Source: Nitrospirae bacterium 13_2_20CM_2_62_8 (GTDB lineage: Bacteria; Nitrospirota; Nitrospiria; Nitrospirales; Nitrospiraceae). From it: a DNA stretch of 52,516 bases. The translations under genes and the position numbers were made by a program. The stretch is taken from positions 1 through 52,516 of the forward strand of contig MNDM01000048.1 of NCBI GenBank assembly GCA_001914955.1, in the 5' to 3' direction. Positions 43,288-51,878 of the stretch are shown piece by piece; the stretch's first letter is position 1, and every line of letters starts with the position of its first letter. The notes beneath the pieces were generated by a model. That model had not been told where the DNA came from, searched no databases, and was given only the letters and a program-made list of their open reading frames with translations.

Positions 43288-44412
43288 CTAGTTCGCCCTG
43301 GGAGAGCAGCTGGGGTCCACGATGAGGCGTGTGCCCGCGATGTCCTCCCAGGCGTACAGTTTGAAGTTCTGGTTGCCGCCTGAATTTATTCCGTCCTGAA
43401 CAACGAAGACGCCCTTGGGAAATTGCTTCGACGTCGGACAGTTGGTCACGGCGATGCCATCGGTATCGCTGACGTCGTCAATCTTGCCCGCTTTGGGGTC
43501 AATGGTGAGCACGAGGCGGTTGTCGCCCTCGCGGGTGTAGACCTTGAAGGTGTGGTTCCCCTGGCTGGAGGCGATGAGGTAGCCCTTGCCGCCGGAGACA
43601 TAGTACATCGTCAGTCCTTCCACCTGCGCCGTGAGTCCGTGGTCTCCGACCTTGGCGACCAGGGTGCGCTGCTCGCCCGCGTCTGGCTCCGCGCCAAACT
43701 TCCAGATGCCGACCTCTTCCTCACTAACGTAAAGGTACCCCAGTTCGTCGTCGGCGACGCAGCCTTCGGCCTGGGAGCGGACGCTGAACGCACGCATTTG
43801 GATCGCTTTGATTGTGCCATTGCCCGCGTCCTCGAGCAGGTACTGTTCAATCCGTCCCTTGTTAGTGGTGACGAAGAAATAGAACTTCCCACTCTTGGCG
43901 CTCTTGTAGCCGCAGGACCCGTAGGGTGCGCGACCGCCGAACACTTTAAAGACGCCGCCGTCTGTCACGTCGGAGAGTGTGCGGGTGGCCGGGTCAATCA
44001 CCCAGACCTTGGCACCGCGTGCCCTCTTTGCACGCACCCCTGCCAACGCGATGTCCACTACCCTGTTCCCCAAGTTGAAACCGTAGAGCACGCTCACGTT
44101 GTTCGGCTCGGTGCCGTCAGAGACCATTTGGTGGTGGCTGCCGTCCATATTGTAAATGTGCAGTCCGCCGTCTTTGTCTGTACCGAGGATAAGACTCTTT
44201 TCGGGGTCAGTGGGATGGATCCAGATGGCGGGGTCATCGGCGGCGTCGCCCGGGTGAGGCACGGGCACGGTTTGCGCTTTTGCCTCTGGCGTCACCGTCT
44301 CCTCTTGAGCGAGAAGCGCCTGGCCTCCCGATGCCATCAAAACAGTGGCCACCACGCACCATCCCCACCGTACGATTTGAGGGTTTTCATGCTGGCTTGA
44401 AGGCTGTCGCAC
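43288..44412 (-). CDS. Secreted beta-propeller phytase
   Basis: 374 residues from GTG 44412, chosen because AGGAGG lies nine bases upstream; the TTG nine bases earlier sits directly on that site. A signal peptide ends near LLAQ. The family signature DDPAIWIHPTDPEKSLILGT is followed by DKDGGLHIYNMDG, with many acidic calcium-binding residues (VADDELGYLYVSEEEVG, DVSDTDGIAV). Beta-propeller phytases release phosphate from phytate and need calcium. A phytase is unexpected in a nitrite oxidiser and points to phosphate scavenging. It lies alone on the minus strand between uvrA and the export genes. Confidence 0.9.
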   Translation of the reverse strand: MRQPSSQHENPQIVRWGWCVVATVLMASGGQALLAQEETVTPEAKAQTVPVPHPGDAADDPAIWIHPTDPEKSLILGTDKDGGLHIYNMDGSHHQMVSDGTEPNNVSVLYGFNLGNRVVDIALAGVRAKRARGAKVWVIDPATRTLSDVTDGGVFKVFGGRAPYGSCGYKSAKSGKFYFFVTTNKGRIEQYLLEDAGNGTIKAIQMRAFSVRSQAEGCVADDELGYLYVSEEEVGIWKFGAEPDAGEQRTLVAKVGDHGLTAQVEGLTMYYVSGGKGYLIASSQGNHTFKVYTREGDNRLVLTIDPKAGKIDDVSDTDGIAVTNCPTSKQFPKGVFVVQDGINSGGNQNFKLYAWEDIAGTRLIVDPSCSPRAN

Positions 44413-44673
44413 CGGACTCAACCTCCTCTTTCACCCATCAATTATTCACTCCCCGCCTGCACGGTGAAAATCCACGCAACCAGTCCGTTCCGTATCATAC
44501 GATGTGGGTGTGCACTATATGCCCGCACCGCGTTGTTGCCTAGAACGATGATGTCGTGCAGAAGCCAGGGGTGTCCTCTCCTTCGAGGTAGCGGGGCATG
44601 GCAACGAGTATCGCTATCTCAATCGTATAGCCGTCGTGCACCGGGCGCACCGTTCGTCAGCAGAGACGCCACA
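44413..44673. other. Gene-free gap between phytase and MacB-like permease
   Basis: About 260 bases, somewhat lower in GC than neighbouring genes. No coding frame, hairpin terminator or RNA was recognised beyond the phytase ribosome site. Confidence 0.35.
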
Positions 44674-45891
44674 CTATTCGTAGCGCAGCGCTTCGATCGG
44701 ATTGAGACGCGCAGCCTTGTTGGCAGGGTAGAGGCCGAAGAAGAGCCCCACCGCTAGTGAGAACACAAAGGCGAGGAAGACGGAATCGGGCGAGATGATG
44801 GTCGGCCATCCGGCTATGGCCGACGTGGCCTGAGCTCCGATGATTCCAAAGAAGATGCCAAACAGGCCGCCCACCAGGCTCAACATGATGGACTCAATCA
44901 GGAACTGGATTAGGATCTGCCGACGTTTTGCGCCCACCGCCATCCGCACCCCGATCTCACGGGTCCGCTCGGTCACTGAGACCAGCAGGATGTTCATTAT
45001 CCCGATGCCGCCAACCAGGAGCGAAACGGAGGCCACGGCAAACAGCATCAGAGTCAGCGTCTGGCTGGCTCCCTCACTCACGCTGCCGATGTCCACCTGG
45101 TTCTTGATCGTAAAGTCATCTGGCTGATCTGGCTGGAGCCGGTGGCGGGCGCGCAGGACTTCGCGAATCGCCTCCACCGCATCCGGCAAATCCTCCGGCT
45201 GGTCGGTCGAGGCGTACAGGCGGCGCACCGAGCCGAGAAATTGGGTGCCAAGCACTTTGCGCTCGGCGGTCGTGAAGGGGATGTACACGACGTCGTCCTG
45301 GTCATCCCCTTTCATCGATTGCCCTTTCGGCGCTAGCTCGCCGATGACCTTGAAGGGCACATTCTTGATCCGGATCGTGGACCCGACCGGCTCTTCGTCG
45401 GGGTCGAAGAGATTCTCAACCACCGTCTGCCCCAGCAGCGCCACCCGGGCGCCGGAGTCCAGGTCAGCTTGGGTCATCGGGCCGCCGCTGGTAAAAGACC
45501 AGCCCCCGATGGTGAGGTACGCTGGGGGGATCCCATACAGGGGGGCTAACCAGTTCCGGTTCCCATTCACGATCTGCATCACATCTCGTATCTCCCAGGC
45601 CGTCTCTTTTAGGACCGGCACCTTCATTTCAAGGTCCTGCGCATCGGCTACTGTCAGCGTGACCGCTCCTCCTTGTCCTCCCCGTACCCCGCTGACGGTG
45701 GTTGCCCCGGGTGCGATGCTGATAACGTTCGTTCCCATGCTCGCGATCTGTGCGCGGACCACGGCCTTGGCCCCTTCCCCAATGCTCACCATCGCGATCA
45801 CCGCTCCGACGCCGATGATGATCCCAAGCATCGTCAGCCCGGCCCGCAACCGGTTTCGCCTCAGGATGCGGAAGGCCGTCACGACCGTCAT
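44674..45891 (-). CDS. MacB-like ABC transporter permease
   Basis: 405 residues from ATG 45891; a GTG at 45960 would overlap the ATPase gene and add residues not seen in the family. MacB-type layout: one N-terminal helix (LTMLGIIIGVGAVIAMV), a large periplasmic domain of about 220 residues, then three C-terminal helices with GIMNILLVSVTERTREIGVR. The ATPase is a separate upstream gene rather than fused. Together with the adaptor it should form a tripartite pump using an outer-membrane channel of the TolC type. The substrate is unknown. Confidence 0.9.
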   Translation of the reverse strand: MTVVTAFRILRRNRLRAGLTMLGIIIGVGAVIAMVSIGEGAKAVVRAQIASMGTNVISIAPGATTVSGVRGGQGGAVTLTVADAQDLEMKVPVLKETAWEIRDVMQIVNGNRNWLAPLYGIPPAYLTIGGWSFTSGGPMTQADLDSGARVALLGQTVVENLFDPDEEPVGSTIRIKNVPFKVIGELAPKGQSMKGDDQDDVVYIPFTTAERKVLGTQFLGSVRRLYASTDQPEDLPDAVEAIREVLRARHRLQPDQPDDFTIKNQVDIGSVSEGASQTLTLMLFAVASVSLLVGGIGIMNILLVSVTERTREIGVRMAVGAKRRQILIQFLIESIMLSLVGGLFGIFFGIIGAQATSAIAGWPTIISPDSVFLAFVFSLAVGLFFGLYPANKAARLNPIEALRYE

Positions 45892-45919
45892 CAGCGTGAA
45901 CGCACCCAAGACGCTCTCC

Positions 45920-46630
45920 CTAGCTCCTGCCCGCCTGAGTGGAGGCGGCGGATCGGTCACTCACGATCTGCCCATCCTTGACCACAATCTCGCGTGCCGC
46001 GTAGGCAGCGACCTGGGTCTCGTGGGTCACCACGAGGACGGTCAGGCCGTCCTCCCGGTTCAAACGAGCCAGCACCTCCATGATCTCCTGGCTGGATTCG
46101 GTATCCAGATTGCCGGTTGGTTCGTCGGCCAGGAGGATCGAGGGGGAGGCTACCAGTGCCCGCGCGATGGCCACGCGCTGCTGCTGCCCACCCGAGAGTT
46201 GAGATGGATAGTGCCGGTCGCGATTGCTCAGCCCCGTGCGCGCGAGCGCCGCCGCCGCCCGCGCACGCTGCTCGCGGAGCGGCAATCCCCAATAAGACAG
46301 CGGGAGCTGCACGTTTTCCAACGCGCTGGTTCTCGGGAGCAGATTGAAGTTCTGGAAGACAAAGCCGATCTGCCGGCCTCGAAGCTCGGCCAGTTCGTCC
46401 TGGCTGGCGCGCCCGACGTCCCGCCCGTCCAGCCAGTAGGTGCCGCTGGTCGGCGTGTCGAGGCACCCGAGCAGATTCATGAGCGTGGACTTCCCCGAGC
46501 CGGATGCGCCCATCACCGCGACGAACTCTCCTCGCTCGATTCCTAGACTGACGCCGCGCAACGCCTGCACGTCAACGTCGCCGAGCCGATACACCTTCCA
46601 GACGTCCTCACAGAGAATCAGCGCGCCCAT
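45920..46630 (-). CDS. MacB/LolD-type ABC transporter ATPase
   Basis: 236 residues from ATG 46630, 19 bases after the adaptor stop; a longer frame overlapping the adaptor gene is not needed. Walker A GASGSGKST, Q-loop FQNFNLLPR, signature LSGGQQQR, Walker B ILLADEPTGNLD and H-loop VTHE are all intact. It powers the permease encoded next. This set (adaptor, ATPase, permease) is a MacAB-like exporter split into three genes. Confidence 0.92.
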   Translation of the reverse strand: MGALILCEDVWKVYRLGDVDVQALRGVSLGIERGEFVAVMGASGSGKSTLMNLLGCLDTPTSGTYWLDGRDVGRASQDELAELRGRQIGFVFQNFNLLPRTSALENVQLPLSYWGLPLREQRARAAAALARTGLSNRDRHYPSQLSGGQQQRVAIARALVASPSILLADEPTGNLDTESSQEIMEVLARLNREDGLTVLVVTHETQVAAYAAREIVVKDGQIVSDRSAASTQAGRS

Positions 46631-46649
46631 GACTGTTTTTTCCCAGGCT

Positions 46650-48203
46650 TTAATCCCGCGACTTGGATTTTTGCTTCGAGGTTCCGAATCCAGGCGGCAG
46701 CTTCTCGCGCTTTCGCGTCCCCTTCGGCGATTCGATCCCGATAATGACCTCATCGCCCTCCTGCAGCTCACCACTTGCTAGCTCAGTCACGTTCCCGTCG
46801 GAGATGCCCCATTGGACGGGGACCGGCTCCGGGTTGCCGTTGGGACCCAGCCTCCAGACTGTCTTCGAGTCGCCTCTCTGATCGCCAGAGGCCAGGACGA
46901 CGCGCGTGGTCTTGGCATCAGGGTCGGCTCGGTCACTCGTCGGAACAGGCGCCTGTCTGTTTGTTCGTTCGGACTTCGAGGGGGTGAACCTCAGTGCCAC
47001 GTTCGGGACCTTCAGCGCCTGATCCTTGCGGGCCACGATGAGCGACACGTTCGCAGTCATGCCCGGCTTCAGCCACAGATCACGATTGTCCACCTCGACC
47101 ACAACGTTATAGGTCACCACGTTCTGCAGGCTGATGGGGGCGTTTCTGACTTGATGGACATGTCCTTGAAAGACCTTCCCGGGATACGCATCCACGGTAA
47201 ATGCGGCCACTTTCCCCTTTGTTACTTTCCCGATATCCGACTCACTGACGTTGGTGTGCACCTGCATTTTCGCCAGGTCGAGCGCGACGAGAAAAGGACT
47301 GGGAGTCTGAAAGCCCGCATTGACGAGTTGGCCCACCTCCACATTCCGGGCGATGACGATCCCATCGACCGGCGAGCGGATGACGGTATACTTCAGGTCC
47401 AGTTCGGCGGCGTTGAGGAGCGCCTCCGCTTGCTTGACCTGGGCTTCGGCCACCTGAACTAGGTTCACCGCCCCTTCATAAGCCGTCCGGGCCACCTCCA
47501 CCTCGTTGTTGAGGGCTGCCTCGGCTTGCTTGACCTGGGCGTCGGCCACCCCGAGCAGGCCCACCGCCCCCTCATAAGCCGTCAGAGCCACATCCGCTTC
47601 ATTCTGGGAAACGAATTGTTGCTTCAGGAGGACCTGGGCCCGTTCCAGCTCGCGCTTGCGCTGGGCGACGTCGGTTCGAGCCTTCGCCACGTTTGCCTTG
47701 GCCATCTCAAGATTGGCGGCCGCCTGATCACGGGCCCGGTCCAACTCCCGCTTGCGCTGGGCGACGTCGGTTCGAGCCTTCGCCACGTTTGCCTTGGCCA
47801 TCTCAAGATTGGCGGCCGCGTGCTCACGGCGTTTTTCAAACGGTGTGGGATCGATCCGAGCCAATACATTACCGGCCTTCACGACAGAGTTGAAGTCCGC
47901 ATGAAGGCTCAGAATCGTGCCGGGCACCTGGCTCGAGACCTGGACCGACACCACGGGATTGATCGTCCCTATCGCGGTCACCGTCGAGATCACCGTGCCG
48001 CGCTCGACGCGAGCGGTCTTGTAGCGGATGTGGGCCTTTTGCTCACCGTTGAGAAACATGTAACCGCCGACGGCCAAGCCCACCCCGAACAGCGCCACGA
48101 TCCAGACCGCCCTACCCACAGCGCCTCCCCTCCTAGGCACGCTAGTCACAGCGCTTGCCCTTGGCACGAGTGGGACTGCTGTAGCTACATTGTCTGATTT
48201 CAT
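46650..48203 (-). CDS. HlyD/MacA-type periplasmic adaptor with duplicated hairpin
   Basis: 517 residues, long for the family (MacA about 370). An N-terminal membrane anchor (about 30-50), a barrel-sandwich domain with GTINPVVSVQVSSQVPG, a helical hairpin and beta domains to the end. It links the permease to an outer-membrane channel. The hairpin is odd: its ascending helix repeats 32 residues (NLEMAKANVAKARTDVAQRK repeated) and its descending helix also repeats 32 residues (TAYEGAV...VKQAEA repeated). The C-terminal 100 residues are charged and probably disordered. Adaptor, ATPase and permease genes are in this order. Confidence 0.9.
   Translation of the reverse strand: MKSDNVATAVPLVPRASAVTSVPRRGGAVGRAVWIVALFGVGLAVGGYMFLNGEQKAHIRYKTARVERGTVISTVTAIGTINPVVSVQVSSQVPGTILSLHADFNSVVKAGNVLARIDPTPFEKRREHAAANLEMAKANVAKARTDVAQRKRELDRARDQAAANLEMAKANVAKARTDVAQRKRELERAQVLLKQQFVSQNEADVALTAYEGAVGLLGVADAQVKQAEAALNNEVEVARTAYEGAVNLVQVAEAQVKQAEALLNAAELDLKYTVIRSPVDGIVIARNVEVGQLVNAGFQTPSPFLVALDLAKMQVHTNVSESDIGKVTKGKVAAFTVDAYPGKVFQGHVHQVRNAPISLQNVVTYNVVVEVDNRDLWLKPGMTANVSLIVARKDQALKVPNVALRFTPSKSERTNRQAPVPTSDRADPDAKTTRVVLASGDQRGDSKTVWRLGPNGNPEPVPVQWGISDGNVTELASGELQEGDEVIIGIESPKGTRKREKLPPGFGTSKQKSKSRD
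47431..47622 (-). repeat. 96-bp tandem duplication, descending hairpin helix
   Basis: Two imperfect 96-bp units encode TAYEGAVGLLGVADAQVKQA and TAYEGAVNLVQVAEAQVKQA, each 32 residues in total. Shared blocks such as GCTTGCTTGACCTGGGC recur at 47428 and 47524, exactly 96 bases apart. More divergent than the neighbouring 71-bp identical repeat, so older. Confidence 0.8.
47641..47832 (-). repeat. 96-bp tandem duplication, ascending hairpin helix
   Basis: Copies 47653-47723 and 47749-47819 are identical over 71 bases, 96 bases apart, and encode the NLEMAKANVAKARTDVAQRK segment twice. The 96-base unit is 32 codons, so the frame is kept. The identity suggests a recent event or continuing gene conversion. 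Confidence 0.92.
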
Positions 48204-48507
48204 CCTGTCACCTGCCTCTCCCCAACCAGGCGCTCGAACAGGGAATTCAGCGCGGAATCGCCACCCGTTTCAGAGTTCGCCCGAGCCAGCCGAGATCGTT
48301 CGTCTCATTGGTTCTGATATGGGCAGCGGTTCATGAGCACAAGCGAGTCGTCGATCTGTCACTCAGTTAAGGCACTGACGTAACTCAGGCGGTTCAGGGG
48401 CTGGGCGCGACTCATGTCTCTTCCCCGGCCAAGGCATTTGCCTCTCCCGCACGAGGCTCAGGTCTGAGCTTGCGGGATTCTGGCGTGCGAAGCGTAAAGC
48501 ACCGGCT
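48204..48507. other. Gene-free gap between the adaptor and MsbA-like genes
   Basis: About 304 bases with no supported coding frame or RNA. No convincing promoter for the adaptor gene was found by eye. Confidence 0.35.
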
Positions 48508-50370
48508 TCATACCTCGGTGTTGGAGTCCGTCGCTTCCACGGGAATAGCCAGTAGGGCTGAGTTGAAAGCATTCTCCGTATCGGTCGACATCTGGAGACG
48601 ATAGAGACGTGCGTACCGGCCACCACGCGCCCAAAGCTCGCGGTGAGTCCCTTCTTCAACGATCCGACCCCGGTCGAGGACCACGATGCGGTCAGCGAGG
48701 CGCACGGTCGTCAGACGATGTGCGATGATCAAGGTGGTGCGTCCCGCAGCAGCCCGCTCCAGCGCGTCCATAACGGTTTGCTCTGCGACCGCATCCAGGC
48801 CGTTCGTCGGCTCATCCAGAATTAAGATGGGCGCGTCCCGCAGAATCGCCCGCGCGATGGCGATCCGCTGTTTCTGTCCGCCGGAAAGGGTCGTGCCTCG
48901 CTCCGCCACCAAGGTCTCGTAGCCATCCGGGAGTCGCTGAATGAACTCGTCGGCGTTGGCCGTTACCGCGGCGGCGGCAACCTCTTCGTCGCTGGCACCT
49001 GGACGCCCAAACGCGATGTTTTCGCGGACGGTGCCGCTGAACAGCAACTGGTCCTGCAAGACGAGGCTGATCTGCTCTCGTAGCGACTGGAGGGTATAAT
49101 TGCGGATATCTTCACCATCGATACGGACCGCGCCGTCGCTCGGGTCATAGAAGCGAGGGATAAGGCCTACCAGGGTGCTTTTGCCCGCACCGGTTGCTCC
49201 GACAATGGCCACCGTTTCTCCCCGTTTCATCGCGAGATCAATGTGCGACAGCACCGGTAGACCAGCCTCATATTCGAACGAGACGCCCCGGAATTCGATA
49301 TCCCCTTTCAGCCCTGAGACCGCCTGCGCCCCTTCTCGGTCCGTCACATCGCTCCGCTTGCTCATGACCTCGGCAATCCGCTCCGCTCCCGCACTCGCTT
49401 TACTAAACCGAACGGAGGAGCGCGCCAGCCCCTTCATCGGTTTGTAAAGGTTCGTGATGTAGACAAAGAAGAGGACGAGATCCCCGGTCGTGAGTTCGCC
49501 CGCGAGCACGCGTGTGGCCCCGTACCACATCACGAGTGTGAGTCCTGCTGCAGCGAAGATATCTACCACCGGCACCATGCGCGCCTGATACCGCACAATG
49601 TCTAGATATGCCTGATGCTGGCTCGCACTGCGGGCGTGGAAGCGCTCGCTTTGTTGCTCTTCTTGCGCCAGCCCTTGCACGATCCGGATGGAAGCGAGCG
49701 TCTCCTGCGCCAGTGAAGCCAGTTGGCCGGTGCTGGCGCTCGCCTGGCGGGAGGCAGACTTGATACGCCGTTTGTAGCGGTAGAGCGTCAAAAACAACAG
49801 GGGGGCGACCGAGAGCGAAACGAGGGCGAACTTCCAGCTTAGCCAGAACATCACCACGAGCATTCCCATGAGCACGCAGGCATTGGTGCCAAACGTGATG
49901 ATGCCCTCGGCAATCATCTCCTGGATCGCCTGGGTATCCGTAGTCAGTCGCGTAATCAGGTCCCCCGTCCGTTGGCGGTCATGGAACCGCAACGAAAGGC
50001 GCTGCATATGCGCGAATAGATCCCGGCGAATCGCGAAGACAAAGTGTTGTGCGACATTGCCCATCGCGCGCGTGAAGTAGTAGGTCAACAGGCCCGTCAC
50101 GATAGCAATCAATAAGGTCGCGGCACACGCGCCGAAGAGAATCGCCGTCCCGCTGAACTGGGCGCTATCTAGCCAGGCATCCAGGAAAGGGAGGCGGCTC
50201 GGCTTATGCGAGAGGACGCGGTCAATCACGATCTTGAGAGGCCAAGGCTGACAGACGCTCACGAGCGCCCCCAGCACCATCGCTAACACCGCCGCACAGA
50301 GCTGTTTCCAAAACGGGCGAAGCAATGGCAGAACGTGTGCCCAACCCCTGCCGGTCGTCTTGTCACGCAT
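48508..50370 (-). CDS. MsbA-like ABC exporter (fused membrane and ATPase domains)
   Basis: 620 residues from ATG 50370, with AAGGAGC about 11 bases upstream; a frame extending to 50439 would overlap the phosphotransferase gene. The N-terminal 330 residues form a six-helix exporter domain; the ATPase domain has Walker A GATGAGKST, signature LSGGQKQR, Walker B ILILDEPTNGLD and an H-loop in IIAHRL. Such half-transporters flip lipids or export drugs and peptides as homodimers. The start overlaps the phosphotransferase stop by eight bases, so they are co-transcribed. Confidence 0.92.
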   Translation of the reverse strand: MRDKTTGRGWAHVLPLLRPFWKQLCAAVLAMVLGALVSVCQPWPLKIVIDRVLSHKPSRLPFLDAWLDSAQFSGTAILFGACAATLLIAIVTGLLTYYFTRAMGNVAQHFVFAIRRDLFAHMQRLSLRFHDRQRTGDLITRLTTDTQAIQEMIAEGIITFGTNACVLMGMLVVMFWLSWKFALVSLSVAPLLFLTLYRYKRRIKSASRQASASTGQLASLAQETLASIRIVQGLAQEEQQSERFHARSASQHQAYLDIVRYQARMVPVVDIFAAAGLTLVMWYGATRVLAGELTTGDLVLFFVYITNLYKPMKGLARSSVRFSKASAGAERIAEVMSKRSDVTDREGAQAVSGLKGDIEFRGVSFEYEAGLPVLSHIDLAMKRGETVAIVGATGAGKSTLVGLIPRFYDPSDGAVRIDGEDIRNYTLQSLREQISLVLQDQLLFSGTVRENIAFGRPGASDEEVAAAAVTANADEFIQRLPDGYETLVAERGTTLSGGQKQRIAIARAILRDAPILILDEPTNGLDAVAEQTVMDALERAAAGRTTLIIAHRLTTVRLADRIVVLDRGRIVEEGTHRELWARGGRYARLYRLQMSTDTENAFNSALLAIPVEATDSNTEV

Positions 50371-51814
50371 TAGCACCGTGCTCCTTATCATAGAAGGCTG
50401 GCGACGTCGCGGGTAAACCAAGTATACGCTCAAGATCATTCATCACGGCATGCGCGCGGCGGATCGCCTGTTTGGTGAGAGACACCCAGTCGTGGTCGAA
50501 CAGTGGCACGCGACGAGCTATTTTGACCAACTCGACCGCCTCGTACAGACGGGCGCGCAGCAGGCGCCCGTCTGGCGCGCCAGGAGCGTACCCCAAGAGG
50601 AACCTTTCCTGCGCCTGCTCCAGTCCCGGCTGGTCGTACGTGGCGTGCCACAACTGCAGGTCGGCCAGGAACTTCCCGACGTCGTACGCCGGGTCGGCCA
50701 AGCAGGAGGTGTCGAAATCGATCAGCATTGGCCCACCAGGGGCGGCCCACACGTGCTCGGATTTAAAGTCCCCGTGCGTGAAGGTTGGTGGCTCCTGGGG
50801 TAGCTGCTCGTGGAGTTCTCGCGCGCGCTGGAGGAGCGCGCCGATCGCCCTGCCTTCCGATGGCAACAACGCGGGGATGTGGTCGCTCGCCTCGTGCGCG
50901 ATCTCGGTGACCTCCGCCGCGAAGACATGGGGTTGAAGCGGGCCGGCGACCGCCTGCGGCAGGTGATGTAAGGCGTGGAGAGCCGCCCCGGCCTGCTCCA
51001 AGCACCGTGCCACGCCCTGGCCGGGATGCCTCAGGTGCTCGGAGAGCGGCGCGCCGGACAGTCCCGGGTAAAGCACCACCCCGTCTTCGGCTATATAGCC
51101 GAGCGGCCGCACGGCAGCCACGCCCTCTCCGTGCTCTGCGAGCCAGTCTGCCGCGTGCCTCGCCATACGGAAGGCGCGCGCTCCCTCCTCGCCAGTGTAA
51201 AGCTTAGCGAACACCGTCCCTCCCTTCGCGGCGTCCAGGGGGTCGTAGCGCAGTACGTGCCGCTGGCCGGGGTGGTAGATGACAGGGGTGACGGTGTACT
51301 GACTGCCCCGTACTTGATCCGGTGTGACATCTTCCGCTGCGTAGGCGCCCGCTAGCAAATCGCGCACGTGCCGCGGATCCGACAAGCGTACGAGCTGGGG
51401 GAACTGTGCGTCCAGCGGCGAGACCTGAATATGCATGCTCCACTCAGGTAGGTCCGCCGTTAGTTGCCGAAACGGTGCCGCCACGCCGTGACGAAGTGCC
51501 TCGGCCTGGATCCGGGCGAGGTCATCCCCGCCTTCACGCTGATTTGCGTCTCCATCCGATCTCCAGGTGACTGCGATGGGGCGAGCGCAAAATCCCTCGA
51601 TCCCTTCCACGCGGACGAGCGCGTCGTAGTGGGCTGTCAGCTTGCGGCCGGGCTTGAATCTCGCGCGCCGTAGGCGACAGGGCCCTAGCATGTTCGGAGC
51701 GGAAAGCAGTCCTTTGAGGTGATCCCGCAATACCCTACGCGGGACCAGAGAGAGCAGTAGCCACTGGATGACTTCCAGTTTGGCGCGCTCCGACAGCGCA
51801 TCGGCGAGGTTCAA
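50363..51814 (-). CDS. Phosphotransferase-fold (APH-like) protein, inner copy
   Basis: 483 residues from TTG 51814, chosen because a perfect AGGAGG lies nine bases upstream; the frame stays open to a TTG at 51895 inside the previous gene. The C-terminal half is an aminoglycoside-phosphotransferase/choline-kinase fold: catalytic THGDFKSEHVW, metal-binding LIDFDTSC and PAYDVGKFLADL. The N-terminal 200 residues look like a degenerate kinase N-lobe region (ALVRVEGIEGF, then GGTVFAKLY). The substrate is unknown; this fold also phosphorylates sugars, lipids and antibiotics. It shares a transcript with the MsbA-like exporter and has a tandem paralogue upstream. Confidence 0.82.
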   Translation of the reverse strand: MNLADALSERAKLEVIQWLLLSLVPRRVLRDHLKGLLSAPNMLGPCRLRRARFKPGRKLTAHYDALVRVEGIEGFCARPIAVTWRSDGDANQREGGDDLARIQAEALRHGVAAPFRQLTADLPEWSMHIQVSPLDAQFPQLVRLSDPRHVRDLLAGAYAAEDVTPDQVRGSQYTVTPVIYHPGQRHVLRYDPLDAAKGGTVFAKLYTGEEGARAFRMARHAADWLAEHGEGVAAVRPLGYIAEDGVVLYPGLSGAPLSEHLRHPGQGVARCLEQAGAALHALHHLPQAVAGPLQPHVFAAEVTEIAHEASDHIPALLPSEGRAIGALLQRARELHEQLPQEPPTFTHGDFKSEHVWAAPGGPMLIDFDTSCLADPAYDVGKFLADLQLWHATYDQPGLEQAQERFLLGYAPGAPDGRLLRARLYEAVELVKIARRVPLFDHDWVSLTKQAIRRAHAVMNDLERILGLPATSPAFYDKEHGANA

Positions 51815-51878
51815 GGCCAACGACCTCCTGTGACTTTCAGCCGGTATTCCCCTGAAGCGTCGAACCGTTCGCTCCCCC

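Noticed and set aside
41572-43383. Long open frame on the plus strand opposite uvrA
   Set aside because: Shadow of uvrA; its composition has no recognisable protein features.
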